64,000 nucleotides of DNA from JADGGM01 sp025449955 (GTDB taxonomy: Bacteria > Gemmatimonadota > Gemmatimonadetes > Gemmatimonadales > Gemmatimonadaceae): assembly GCA_036554285.1 (NCBI GenBank), contig DATBNO010000077.1:8463-72462 (forward strand), read 5' to 3'. Of the stretch, positions 44,309 to 51,012 are shown piece after piece. The number at the start of each line of letters is the position of its first letter. Position 1 is the first letter of the stretch. The notes beneath the pieces are model-generated. The model was not told where the DNA came from and did not search any database. It saw only the letters and a list, made by a program, of their open reading frames with translations. Position numbers and translations under genes: made by a program.

Positions 44309-44326
44309 CGGAATAGGCCGCCGGGG

Positions 44327-45316
44327 TCAGGCGCCGTCGACGCGCACCTCGCTGTGGCTGCCCAGCGTCACCACGCCGCGGGCCCCCTGTACCACCACCT
44401 CGTCGCCTAACATTGAATCGTGGAGCAGCGAATGCTCCACCCGGCTCTTCGCGCCCACCACCGTGTCGCGGAGCGTCGAGTTGCTGATGTGCGACCCCGC
44501 CCCGATCGACACGTTAGGCCCGATCGTCGAGTGCTCCAACACCACGCCGTCTTCGACGTACACCGGATCGAAGATGCGCACCCCCGGCGCGGCCGCCGGC
44601 CGCCGCGCGCGGCCGCGCTCGAGCATCGCCCGATTCGTCTCGAGCAGCGTGTCCAGTTTCCCTGCGTCGTACCAGCCCTCGACGTCGATCACCTGGATGC
44701 GCGCACCGTGATCGATCATGTACTGGAATGCATCCGTGAGATAGTACTCGCCCCCCACCGGCGCCTGATGCATCACGTGCTCGATCCCTTCGTAGAGCAG
44801 CTTCCAGTCGCGCATGTAGTAAAGCCCGATGTTCGCGCGCCTGGAAATCGGCTCGCGCGGCTTCTCCACGATGCGCGTCATGTGGCCCTGCTCGTTCGTC
44901 ACGACCACTCCGAACCGCTGATAGTCATCGACTTCCTTCACCCAGATGATTCCGTCCGCGTCCGTCGTGTTGATCACCGACAGGTCCGCGTCGAAGATCG
45001 TATCGACGAAGATGATCAGAATCGGCTGGTCCACGTACGGCTTCGCCAGCTCGATCGCGCTCGCCGTTCCGTTCTGCACTTCCTGCTCGATGAACACCGA
45101 CGGAAACGTGTACTCCTTCTTCGCGAATGCCTCGACCTTCTCCTTGAGATGGCCGGTGATGTACACGATCTGCTCGACGCCGCCTAACCGCTCGAGGTCG
45201 TCGAGGATGTATGCCATCACGGGCTTCCCCGCCACGCGCAGCATCGGCTTCGGCGTGACGTGTGTGTGCGGCCGGAGTCGCGTCCCCTTCCCGGCGAGCG
45301 GAATGATGACCTTCAT
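44327..45316 (-). CDS. Sugar-1-phosphate nucleotidyltransferase
   Basis: 329 aa. The GT-A-like N-terminal domain starts LAGKGTRLRPHTHVTPKPML, the nucleotide-binding motif of RmlA/GalU/GlmU-type enzymes. The C-terminal part (about 235-329) is a left-handed beta-helix of hexapeptide repeats (VVLEHSTIGPNVSIGAGSHI). It would make an NDP-sugar for envelope polysaccharide; the sugar cannot be assigned. It overlaps the upstream cupin gene by ATGA. Confidence 0.88.
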   Translation of the reverse strand: MKVIIPLAGKGTRLRPHTHVTPKPMLRVAGKPVMAYILDDLERLGGVEQIVYITGHLKEKVEAFAKKEYTFPSVFIEQEVQNGTASAIELAKPYVDQPILIIFVDTIFDADLSVINTTDADGIIWVKEVDDYQRFGVVVTNEQGHMTRIVEKPREPISRRANIGLYYMRDWKLLYEGIEHVMHQAPVGGEYYLTDAFQYMIDHGARIQVIDVEGWYDAGKLDTLLETNRAMLERGRARRPAAAPGVRIFDPVYVEDGVVLEHSTIGPNVSIGAGSHISNSTLRDTVVGAKSRVEHSLLHDSMLGDEVVVQGARGVVTLGSHSEVRVDGA

Positions 45317-45687
45317 GGCGCGCTCGTCCCCTCCCGTCCGTAGCGGTCCTTGAGTCGCACGACGTCATCGAGATGCGGCGTCGATGCTTCCAACACGTCA
45401 CAATCAGTGACGGCTTCCATGTAGTGGATCGTGCCCGGCGTGATCCGAAAGGCCTGACCCGCCTCGAGCCGCATGTCCTCGAGCTCACCGTCGCCCAGCT
45501 TCACCCAATAGATGAGCTTGCCCGACAGCAGGTACACGGTCTCGTCCTTCACGTTGTGATACTGGACGGACAGCGCGTGGCCGGCCGTGATGTGGAGGAT
45601 CTTCCCGACGTAGTGATCGGTCTTCGCCCAGATGATCTCGTGTCCCCACGGTTTGGGGACGATCGTCACCGCTGCCGGTCCGGACAT
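45313..45687 (-). CDS. Small cupin, mannose-6-phosphate isomerase type II-like
   Basis: 124 aa single cupin domain from ATG 45685-45687. PWGHEIIWAKTDHYVGKIL and the metal-binding SVQYHNVKDETVYLLSGK resemble the C-terminal isomerase domain of bifunctional mannose-1-phosphate guanylyltransferases (type II phosphomannose isomerase). Coupled (ATGA) with the nucleotidyltransferase, the pair could be a split form of such a bifunctional enzyme, giving a nucleotide-activated sugar. This link is inference. Confidence 0.75.
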   Translation of the reverse strand: MSGPAAVTIVPKPWGHEIIWAKTDHYVGKILHITAGHALSVQYHNVKDETVYLLSGKLIYWVKLGDGELEDMRLEAGQAFRITPGTIHYMEAVTDCDVLEASTPHLDDVVRLKDRYGREGTSAP

Positions 45688-45797
45688 GCTCGCTCGCCTG
45701 CTCTTGGGTTTCAGGATTCTAGAGCACTGCATGTGCCGCGCAAGCGCGGGCGGTCAATCGGGTCGCGCGAGGAACCTCTCGGTGCGCTGACCCGGAC

Positions 45798-46343
45798 CTA
45801 TCGAATGGTGCCGAGCATCCGCGACCGCAGCGTGTTCAGACGGCGACGCACCGACCCGTCCATGATCGTGTCGCCCACGCGCACGATCGTGCCGCCCAGG
45901 ATATCGGGACGCACCACGAAGTGCGGCACCACGGTCTTGCCCAACACGCGCGACAGCCTCGCCGTCACATCGCGGCCAAGTGCCGCATCGGGTTCGCGCG
46001 CTACGGTCACCGACGCATGCACGCGGTTCTGAATGCGGTCCACGATCGCGTGATACTCGACGGCGATGTCCGGAATGAGATGCTGGCGACGGTGCGTGAT
46101 CACCGCTTCCAGAAATCGGACGAACGGCCTCGGCAGCCGGTCCGCGAACGCCGCTGCGACGATCTCGTTCTTGCGCGCTGCGCTCACGCGCGGTGATTCG
46201 AGGAATCGCGACAAGCGTACATCGGCTTGAATGGCGCCCGCCACTTCGTCGATCAGTCCGCCCCATCCCTCTAAGTCCGACGCGCGGCGAGCCAGCTCGA
46301 CGAGCGTCTCCGCGTAATTGCGTGCGATCGTCGTCTCCTGCAT
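45798..46343 (-). CDS. atpH: ATP synthase F1 subunit delta
   Basis: 181 aa, standard delta/OSCP. The N-terminal helical domain (RNYAETLVELARRASDLEG) and the C-terminal VVPHFVVRPDILGGTIVRVGD signature identify it. It joins the b-subunit stalk to F1. Its ATG overlaps the atpF stop by one base. Unusually, no atpA follows: 110 bp downstream is the cupin gene, so the remaining F1 genes must be elsewhere. Confidence 0.95.
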   Translation of the reverse strand: MQETTIARNYAETLVELARRASDLEGWGGLIDEVAGAIQADVRLSRFLESPRVSAARKNEIVAAAFADRLPRPFVRFLEAVITHRRQHLIPDIAVEYHAIVDRIQNRVHASVTVAREPDAALGRDVTARLSRVLGKTVVPHFVVRPDILGGTIVRVGDTIMDGSVRRRLNTLRSRMLGTIR

Positions 46344-46921
46344 CAGCGGCCCGCCGGTTCCAACGACGCCAGAAACGACTCGACTACCTTCCGGTTCGTC
46401 TCGTCATCCAGGTTCTTCTCGATCACCCTGCTCGCGCCGCGCACCGCCAGCATCACTGCGTCACGCCTGAGCTCGACCATCGCCATCTGACGCTCGGACT
46501 CGATCTCCTTCCGCGCGCGCTCGAGCACCCCCTGCTGTTCGCGATGCGCCTGCTCGATGATCTCCGTCCGAACCTTCTCGCCCGCCGCGCGACCTTCGAC
46601 CACGAACCGTTGGGCATCCGAGCGTCCCTGCGCCACCAGCTTCTTGTGCTCTTCGAGGAGCTTCGCCGCGTCCTCTCGATCCTTCTTCGCCCCCTCGATC
46701 GCATCCTCGAGAGCCCTTTCGCGCGCCTCGACCGCCTTGGTGATCGGCTTGAACGCCCACTTCGTCAGCACGAACATCACGCCGAGGAAAATGAGGAGCG
46801 TCCAGAACATGAGACCGCCGTTCGCCGTGAGCAGCTTGGGCGGCTCCGCATGCCCTTCTTGGGCAAACAGCGGCAGCGCGTTGCCTAACGTGAGCACCGT
46901 GGCCAGCAGCGACGTGCGCAT
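46343..46921 (-). CDS. atpF: ATP synthase F0 subunit b
   Basis: 192 aa from ATG 46919-46921. A signal-like N-terminal extension (about 1-20, ending LFAQ) precedes the single membrane helix LMFWTLLIFLGVMFVLTKWA (about 36-55) and a long charged coiled-coil that dimerises as the peripheral stalk. The extra N-terminal signal-like segment is longer than in proteobacterial b subunits. Stalk end contacts AtpH. Confidence 0.93.
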   Translation of the reverse strand: MRTSLLATVLTLGNALPLFAQEGHAEPPKLLTANGGLMFWTLLIFLGVMFVLTKWAFKPITKAVEARERALEDAIEGAKKDREDAAKLLEEHKKLVAQGRSDAQRFVVEGRAAGEKVRTEIIEQAHREQQGVLERARKEIESERQMAMVELRRDAVMLAVRGASRVIEKNLDDETNRKVVESFLASLEPAGR

Positions 46922-46982
46922 AGGAACGATCCCCGAAAAGTGAGACCGCACCGGGGACCCGGGCCCCGATGCCGTCGAATCC

Positions 46983-47264
46983 TTAGAAGGCAAACTTATT
47001 CTGAATGACGAACGCGACGACGACTGCGAACAGGGCCACGCCCTCGATGAGCGCGGCGAGAATCAAGCCCGCCGTCTGAATCGAGCCCGATGCCTCGGGC
47101 TGCCGCGCGATACCGTCGGCCACCTGGCCGCCGATCCGGCCGATGCCGATGCCGGCACCGATCGTCGCCAAACCCGCGCCGACGCCGGCGCCTAACATGG
47201 CCCACGCGCCCGCGTACTCGCGCGTAAACGAGCCGGCCGCCTGTAAGAATGCGAACATGTGCAT
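46983..47264 (-). CDS. atpE: ATP synthase F0 subunit c
   Basis: 93 aa from ATG 47262-47264. The helical hairpin is clear: glycine-rich helix 1 GAGVGAGLATIGAGIGIGR, the RQPEA polar loop and helix 2 with the ion-binding Glu in LILAALIEGVALFAVVVAF. The site lacks the extra Gln/Ser/Thr ligands seen in sodium-binding rings, so protons are the likely coupling ion. A second Met two codons later is an alternative start. Confidence 0.95.
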   Translation of the reverse strand: MHMFAFLQAAGSFTREYAGAWAMLGAGVGAGLATIGAGIGIGRIGGQVADGIARQPEASGSIQTAGLILAALIEGVALFAVVVAFVIQNKFAF

Positions 47265-47432
47265 TGCGATGCTCTCCGTGCTGTTGGTCCTGCGTCTGCT
47301 CCGCGTCGGCCCCACTGCCGCCGTCGCCGCTCGTCCCCGAGGCCCGGGCCCCAACGAGCTTCCCCGGTCGCTCGACCGGGTACATAACACCCGCCAGTTG
47401 GAGCATACTTGCGGATGCCTAACCCCTCGTGC

Positions 47433-47508
47433 CTACGCTCTACGCCTCTAGCTCTACGCTCCCAGTCCCGCCCGCACCGTTTCCCTGTTCCCTATTCCCC
47501 ATTCCCCG
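47433..47508. repeat. Two short tandem heptanucleotide repeat tracts between atpE and atpB
   Basis: Directly after the atpB stop come four tandem copies of TTCCC(C/T)N (47481-47508) and, 20 bp on, four tandem heptamers of CTACGCT/CTACGCC/TCTAGCT type (47433-47460). Both tracts have exact 7-bp phase. They resemble the short tandem heptanucleotide (STRR) elements known from cyanobacteria and lie between two genes of one operon, within the transcript. Confidence 0.75.
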
Positions 47509-47511
47509 CCT

Positions 47512-48480
47512 CTAGTGGGCCTCCGACCTGATCAGCCCAATGAACACGCACGAAAGAATCGTGAAAATGTACGCCTGCAGGAACGCCACGAAAATCTCGA
47601 GCAGACTGCTCCCGACGCCCATCGTCGCCGCCGCCAAGCCAACGAAATAACTCTGGAACGTGAACGCGAGACTGATCAACGCCAGCAGCACCACGTGACC
47701 CGCCGTCATGTTCGCGAACAACCGGATCGCCAGGGCGAACGGCTTCGTGAACTTCCCGATGATCTCCACGACGGTCATGATCGGCACCATGAAGATCTTG
47801 ACCAGGAGCGGAATCTCCTTGGGCGGCACGTAGAAAACGGTGCGCAGGTAACGCCATCCTTGCGTCTTGATGCCCGTCACTTCCACCACCACGAACGTGA
47901 CGATCGCCAGCATCCCCGTCACCGAGATGTTGCCGGTCGCCGTCGAGCCGTACGGCACCAGGCCCAACAGGTTCGCGAAGAGAATGAAAAAGAAGAGCGT
48001 CAACCCGAACGGAACGAACGCGTTCCCATGCGGCCCAACGTTAGGCAGGATGACCTCGTTGCGGACGTAGAGCACCACCGCCTCGATGCCTGTGGCAAAT
48101 CCTTTGGGGGACCCTTTTTCCGTGGTATGCCGGTCGTGCGCGATCGCCGCGGGAACGAGCACCGCGATACACAGGAGCGCCGCCACGAGCAGCATCACGA
48201 CATGCTTGGTCGGCGAGAAGTCGATCGCCAGCGATCCGATACGCACTGGCTGCCAGCGCGGAAGCTCCCACTCATGACCGAACGGCAACTCCACCACGTG
48301 CGAGTCGCTGATGTGCGGCATGATGATGTCTACCGGCCCCGCCTGCGCACCCGTTAGGCGATCGCCCCTCGGGCCGACGCGAACCTGAGGCGCCGCCCAC
48401 ACGGCCGTCACGTCCTGCGCTACGAGAGCCGCGGGCGCGGCAAGACACAACAGGGCGAGAACGAACGCGCGAAATGTCAT
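47512..48480 (-). CDS. atpB: ATP synthase F0 subunit a
   Basis: 322 aa, longer than the proteobacterial a subunit because of an N-terminal signal peptide (about 1-22, ending VAQD) and an exported segment with PHISDSHVVELPFGHEWELP. The core has five to six helices with the essential Arg in FALAIRLFANMTAGHV near residue 252, which faces the c-ring Glu. It overlaps the atpI-like gene (ATGA). Confidence 0.95.
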   Translation of the reverse strand: MTFRAFVLALLCLAAPAALVAQDVTAVWAAPQVRVGPRGDRLTGAQAGPVDIIMPHISDSHVVELPFGHEWELPRWQPVRIGSLAIDFSPTKHVVMLLVAALLCIAVLVPAAIAHDRHTTEKGSPKGFATGIEAVVLYVRNEVILPNVGPHGNAFVPFGLTLFFFILFANLLGLVPYGSTATGNISVTGMLAIVTFVVVEVTGIKTQGWRYLRTVFYVPPKEIPLLVKIFMVPIMTVVEIIGKFTKPFALAIRLFANMTAGHVVLLALISLAFTFQSYFVGLAAATMGVGSSLLEIFVAFLQAYIFTILSCVFIGLIRSEAH

Positions 48481-48830
48481 CGTCTCAAGAGCAGTGGTTC
48501 GACCAGCGTCGTCACGAAAAAGAACGCCGCCATTCCGATCAGCGCCGGCTCGGCGCGCAAACCCAGCGCCTTCACAAGCCACAATCCCATCACAGCCAAC
48601 GCCGCGAGCCGTAGCAACATTCCCAGCCCCCACGCCGGAAACACGTTCGTCCCGGTCCTCGCCACCATCAACACGATCGCAAACGCGAACACCTGCACCG
48701 CAAACGCAATCACCGCGCTGATCCGAATCGCGCGCTCATCGCCCGGCAATCGGAACAAGAGACCGAGCAGGAATGCAGCAACGACGATCAAGACAGCTGC
48801 CGCGGCGACAAAACGCATCACCCGCTTCAC
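48477..48830 (-). CDS. ATP synthase subunit I-like small membrane protein
   Basis: 117 aa with four hydrophobic helices and few charges (VLIVVAAFLLGLLFRLPGDE, VQVFAFAIVLMVARTG, LGMLLRLAALAVMGLWLV). Position directly before atpB and after an AtpZ-like gene matches the AtpI assembly factor; sequence similarity is weak, so the call rests on size, topology and operon place. Confidence 0.65.
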   Translation of the reverse strand: MKRVMRFVAAAAVLIVVAAFLLGLLFRLPGDERAIRISAVIAFAVQVFAFAIVLMVARTGTNVFPAWGLGMLLRLAALAVMGLWLVKALGLRAEPALIGMAAFFFVTTLVEPLLLRR

Positions 48831-49132
48831 TGCACTCCTCCGCCGCGTCGCGAGTCATCTCCAGACTGGCTCCGCTTCGTGTGCGCCATGAGCGCGCGAT
48901 ACATGGAGTAAAATCCGGCGGCCGCGCCCACGAAGGCCCCTAACACCAACAGCCACGGCGACGTACCGAACTTCCCATCCAACCACCGCCCAACGTACAC
49001 GAACAGCAGAATCGTGACGACGAACTGGATTCCAGATCCCGCAAAGACGGCGGGCGACGGCCCACCAGCCGACGTCCCTCGCTCACCCCGCCCAGTAGCG
49101 GGCGTCGCCGGTCGCCGCTCTGGATCTCTCAT
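48827..49132 (-). CDS. AtpZ/AtpI-family protein (F0F1 assembly, AtpQ-like)
   Basis: 101 aa. After a Pro/Gly-rich 25-residue start come two helices with the family pattern GSGIQFVVTILLFVYVGRWL, DGKFGTSPWLLVLGAFVG and AAAGFYSMYRAL, as in AtpZ/AtpI (DUF3149-like) proteins that begin many atp operons. It is the first gene of the atp cluster. A near-perfect palindrome sits just upstream. Confidence 0.78.
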   Translation of the reverse strand: MRDPERRPATPATGRGERGTSAGGPSPAVFAGSGIQFVVTILLFVYVGRWLDGKFGTSPWLLVLGAFVGAAAGFYSMYRALMAHTKRSQSGDDSRRGGGVQ

Positions 49133-49149
49133 GCGCGCGGTAATGTAGG

Positions 49150-49173
49150 AGCTTGTGAAATTTTTCGCAAGCT
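49150..49173. promoter_or_regulatory. Near-perfect palindrome upstream of the atp operon
   Basis: AGCTTGTGAAA-TT-TTTCGCAAGCT is an 11-bp inverted repeat with one mismatch, its edge 18 bp from the AtpZ start codon. It could be a dimeric regulator site or an RNA hairpin in the leader of the atp transcript. It is AT-richer than its surroundings. Confidence 0.5.
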
Positions 49174-49261
49174 AAGGAAGACCCCGCTCCGACCCACCGG
49201 ACATAATAACCGTCTAATCGCCAAGTTTCAGTAGCCTCACAACTTACGAGTTACCCCACCC

Positions 49262-49288
49262 TTGACTGTTCGTCCCGGTGTTGATAAC
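49262..49288 (+). promoter_or_regulatory. Candidate promoter of the BsuPI-domain gene
   Basis: TTGACT (49262-49267) is followed after 15 bp by GATAAC (49283-49288), or after 17 bp by TAACTT, 68 bp before the ATG. The boxes are reasonable but the spacing is not ideal for the better -10. Confidence 0.35.
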
Positions 49289-49356
49289 TTCGCCTCAGAA
49301 TCCGTATCCTCTCTAGCCTGTCCCGACCGCCCCAATCGACGGTCGAGCCCGATCCC

Positions 49357-49842
49357 ATGAGCTCCCGTTTCGTCATCTGGTTACTCTGCGCAGGCGCCGT
49401 GTTCGTCGCGTGGAGCCCCCACGCCCGACACAATGAGTCCGCCGCCAGCACGACGAACGACCACCGATCGGATACCGTCGCAAAAAAAGAAGTGCCGCCT
49501 TCAGCCGCACTCACTGCCATCACGCAGGTCTCCGTCGGCTCCGCCGTGCGCGTCAGCTTGCGCGTCACGAACCTCGCCGATCACGCCGTCGAGATCGATT
49601 TCCCCAGCGGTAAGACTCACGACGTCGCAATTCTCGACTCCACCGGACACGAAGTGTGGCGATGGAGCGAAGGCCGCATGTTCACCCAAGCGGTGCGCAA
49701 CACACTCCTCGGCGCCAACGAAAGCGTCACGTACGAGGAAACGTGGAATCCGCGCGGGCTCACCGGCGACTTCACCGCCGTCGCACGCTTGGAGAGTAAC
49801 AATCATCCGCTCCAGCAGCGCAGCGACTTCAAGCTGCCATAG
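49357..49842 (+). CDS. BsuPI-domain secreted protein
   Basis: 161 aa. A signal peptide (about 1-20) and a spacer lead to a BsuPI domain (about 55-160): LRVTNLADHAVEIDFPSGKT, then DVAILDSTGHEVWRWSEGRMF and NESVTYEETWNPRG. The domain was first seen in an intracellular proteinase inhibitor of Bacillus subtilis; in secreted proteins it is an immunoglobulin-like module of unclear role. It stands alone. Confidence 0.82.
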   Translation: MSSRFVIWLLCAGAVFVAWSPHARHNESAASTTNDHRSDTVAKKEVPPSAALTAITQVSVGSAVRVSLRVTNLADHAVEIDFPSGKTHDVAILDSTGHEVWRWSEGRMFTQAVRNTLLGANESVTYEETWNPRGLTGDFTAVARLESNNHPLQQRSDFKLP

Positions 49843-49942
49843 CCGCCTCACTCGCGCGACCTGATCCCAAGGCCGTGCACCCTTAACGCTCCGCGCCCCC
49901 GCCGCTACCTTTCGCAAACCCGCGGCTGAATCGGAGGGCGCG

Positions 49943-50950
49943 TTGGCGACACCGGCTCGATCTTCTGCACACGATGACACGCGCGATGTCCAACTCCTCA
50001 CCGAGTTGGCCATCGCGAAGCGTTCACTCGTCGATCAGATCGGCCGGCGCATCATCGGCCAACACGATGTCGTCGAGAACCTCGTCGCTGCCCTCCTGAG
50101 CGGAGGCCACGCGCTGCTCGTCGGCGTCCCAGGTCTCGCGAAGACATTGCTCGTCCGCACCCTCGCCGACGCCCTCGACCTCTCGTTCTCCCGCGTCCAG
50201 TTCACGCCGGACTTGATGCCGAGCGACATCACCGGCACCGAGTTGCTCGAGGAAGATCACGCCACCGGCCGCCGCGTCTTCAAGTACGTCAAAGGCCCGA
50301 TCTTCGCAAACGCAGTGCTCGCCGACGAGATCAATCGCGCACCACCGAAAACACAGGCTGCCTTACTGCAGGCGATGCAGGAACACGCCGTAACAGCGGC
50401 GGGGCGCACGCATCCGCTGCCGGAACCGTTCTTCGTGCTCGCCACGCAGAATCCGATCGAGCAGGAGGGAACGTACCCGCTTCCCGAAGCACAGCTCGAC
50501 CGGTTCATGTTCGAGCTGCGCGTCGGCTATCCAACGGCCGAGGAAGAGGAGCACGTCGTCGCCACCACCACCAGCGACACCGAAGCGACGATCACGCCCA
50601 TCCTCGACGCCGAGCGATTGATCGCGCTCCAGCACCTGGTGCGCCGGCTTCCCGCCCCGCCCACCGTGGTCCGATACGCCGTGGCCCTCGCGCGCTCGAC
50701 GCGCCCCGACGCAAAGGAAGCCTCGCCCGATGTGCGAAAGTTCGTGAGCTGGGGCGCGGGTCCGCGCGCGTCACAGTACCTCGTGTTAGGCGCCAAGGCC
50801 CGCGCGGCAATGGACGGCCGCGCCGTTCCCGATCTCGACGACGTCCGGTCCGTCGCCCATGTCGTGCTGCGCCACCGCATCGTGCTCAACTTCCAGGGCG
50901 AAGCCGAGGGCATGACGGCCGAGCGGCTCATCCGTCTCGAGGAACGGTAG
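49943..50950 (+). CDS. MoxR-family AAA+ ATPase
   Basis: 335 aa from a TTG start with GGAGG 7 bp upstream. Features: Walker A as LLVGVPGLAKTLL near residue 60, the MoxR motif RVQFTPDLMPSDITGTE near 85, Walker B as AVLADEINRAPPKTQAALL near 118 and sensor FVLATQNPIEQEGTYPLPEAQLDRF near 155. MoxR ATPases act as chaperones with von Willebrand/DUF58 proteins; here no such partner gene follows, so it is an orphan in this window. It converges with the kinase gene. Confidence 0.93.
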   Translation: MATPARSSAHDDTRDVQLLTELAIAKRSLVDQIGRRIIGQHDVVENLVAALLSGGHALLVGVPGLAKTLLVRTLADALDLSFSRVQFTPDLMPSDITGTELLEEDHATGRRVFKYVKGPIFANAVLADEINRAPPKTQAALLQAMQEHAVTAAGRTHPLPEPFFVLATQNPIEQEGTYPLPEAQLDRFMFELRVGYPTAEEEEHVVATTTSDTEATITPILDAERLIALQHLVRRLPAPPTVVRYAVALARSTRPDAKEASPDVRKFVSWGAGPRASQYLVLGAKARAAMDGRAVPDLDDVRSVAHVVLRHRIVLNFQGEAEGMTAERLIRLEER

Positions 50951-51012
50951 CCGGTCCTTGTTCTCCCCGTTAGGCGGATAGCCCGCCGTTCAGGCAGTTA
51001 GGCAGGAGACGC

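Noticed and set aside
50971..51012. Terminator between moxR and the kinase gene
   Set aside because: Only a 5-bp GGCGG/CCGCC stem without a T-run on either strand; two copies of the iterated word make the region look repetitive.
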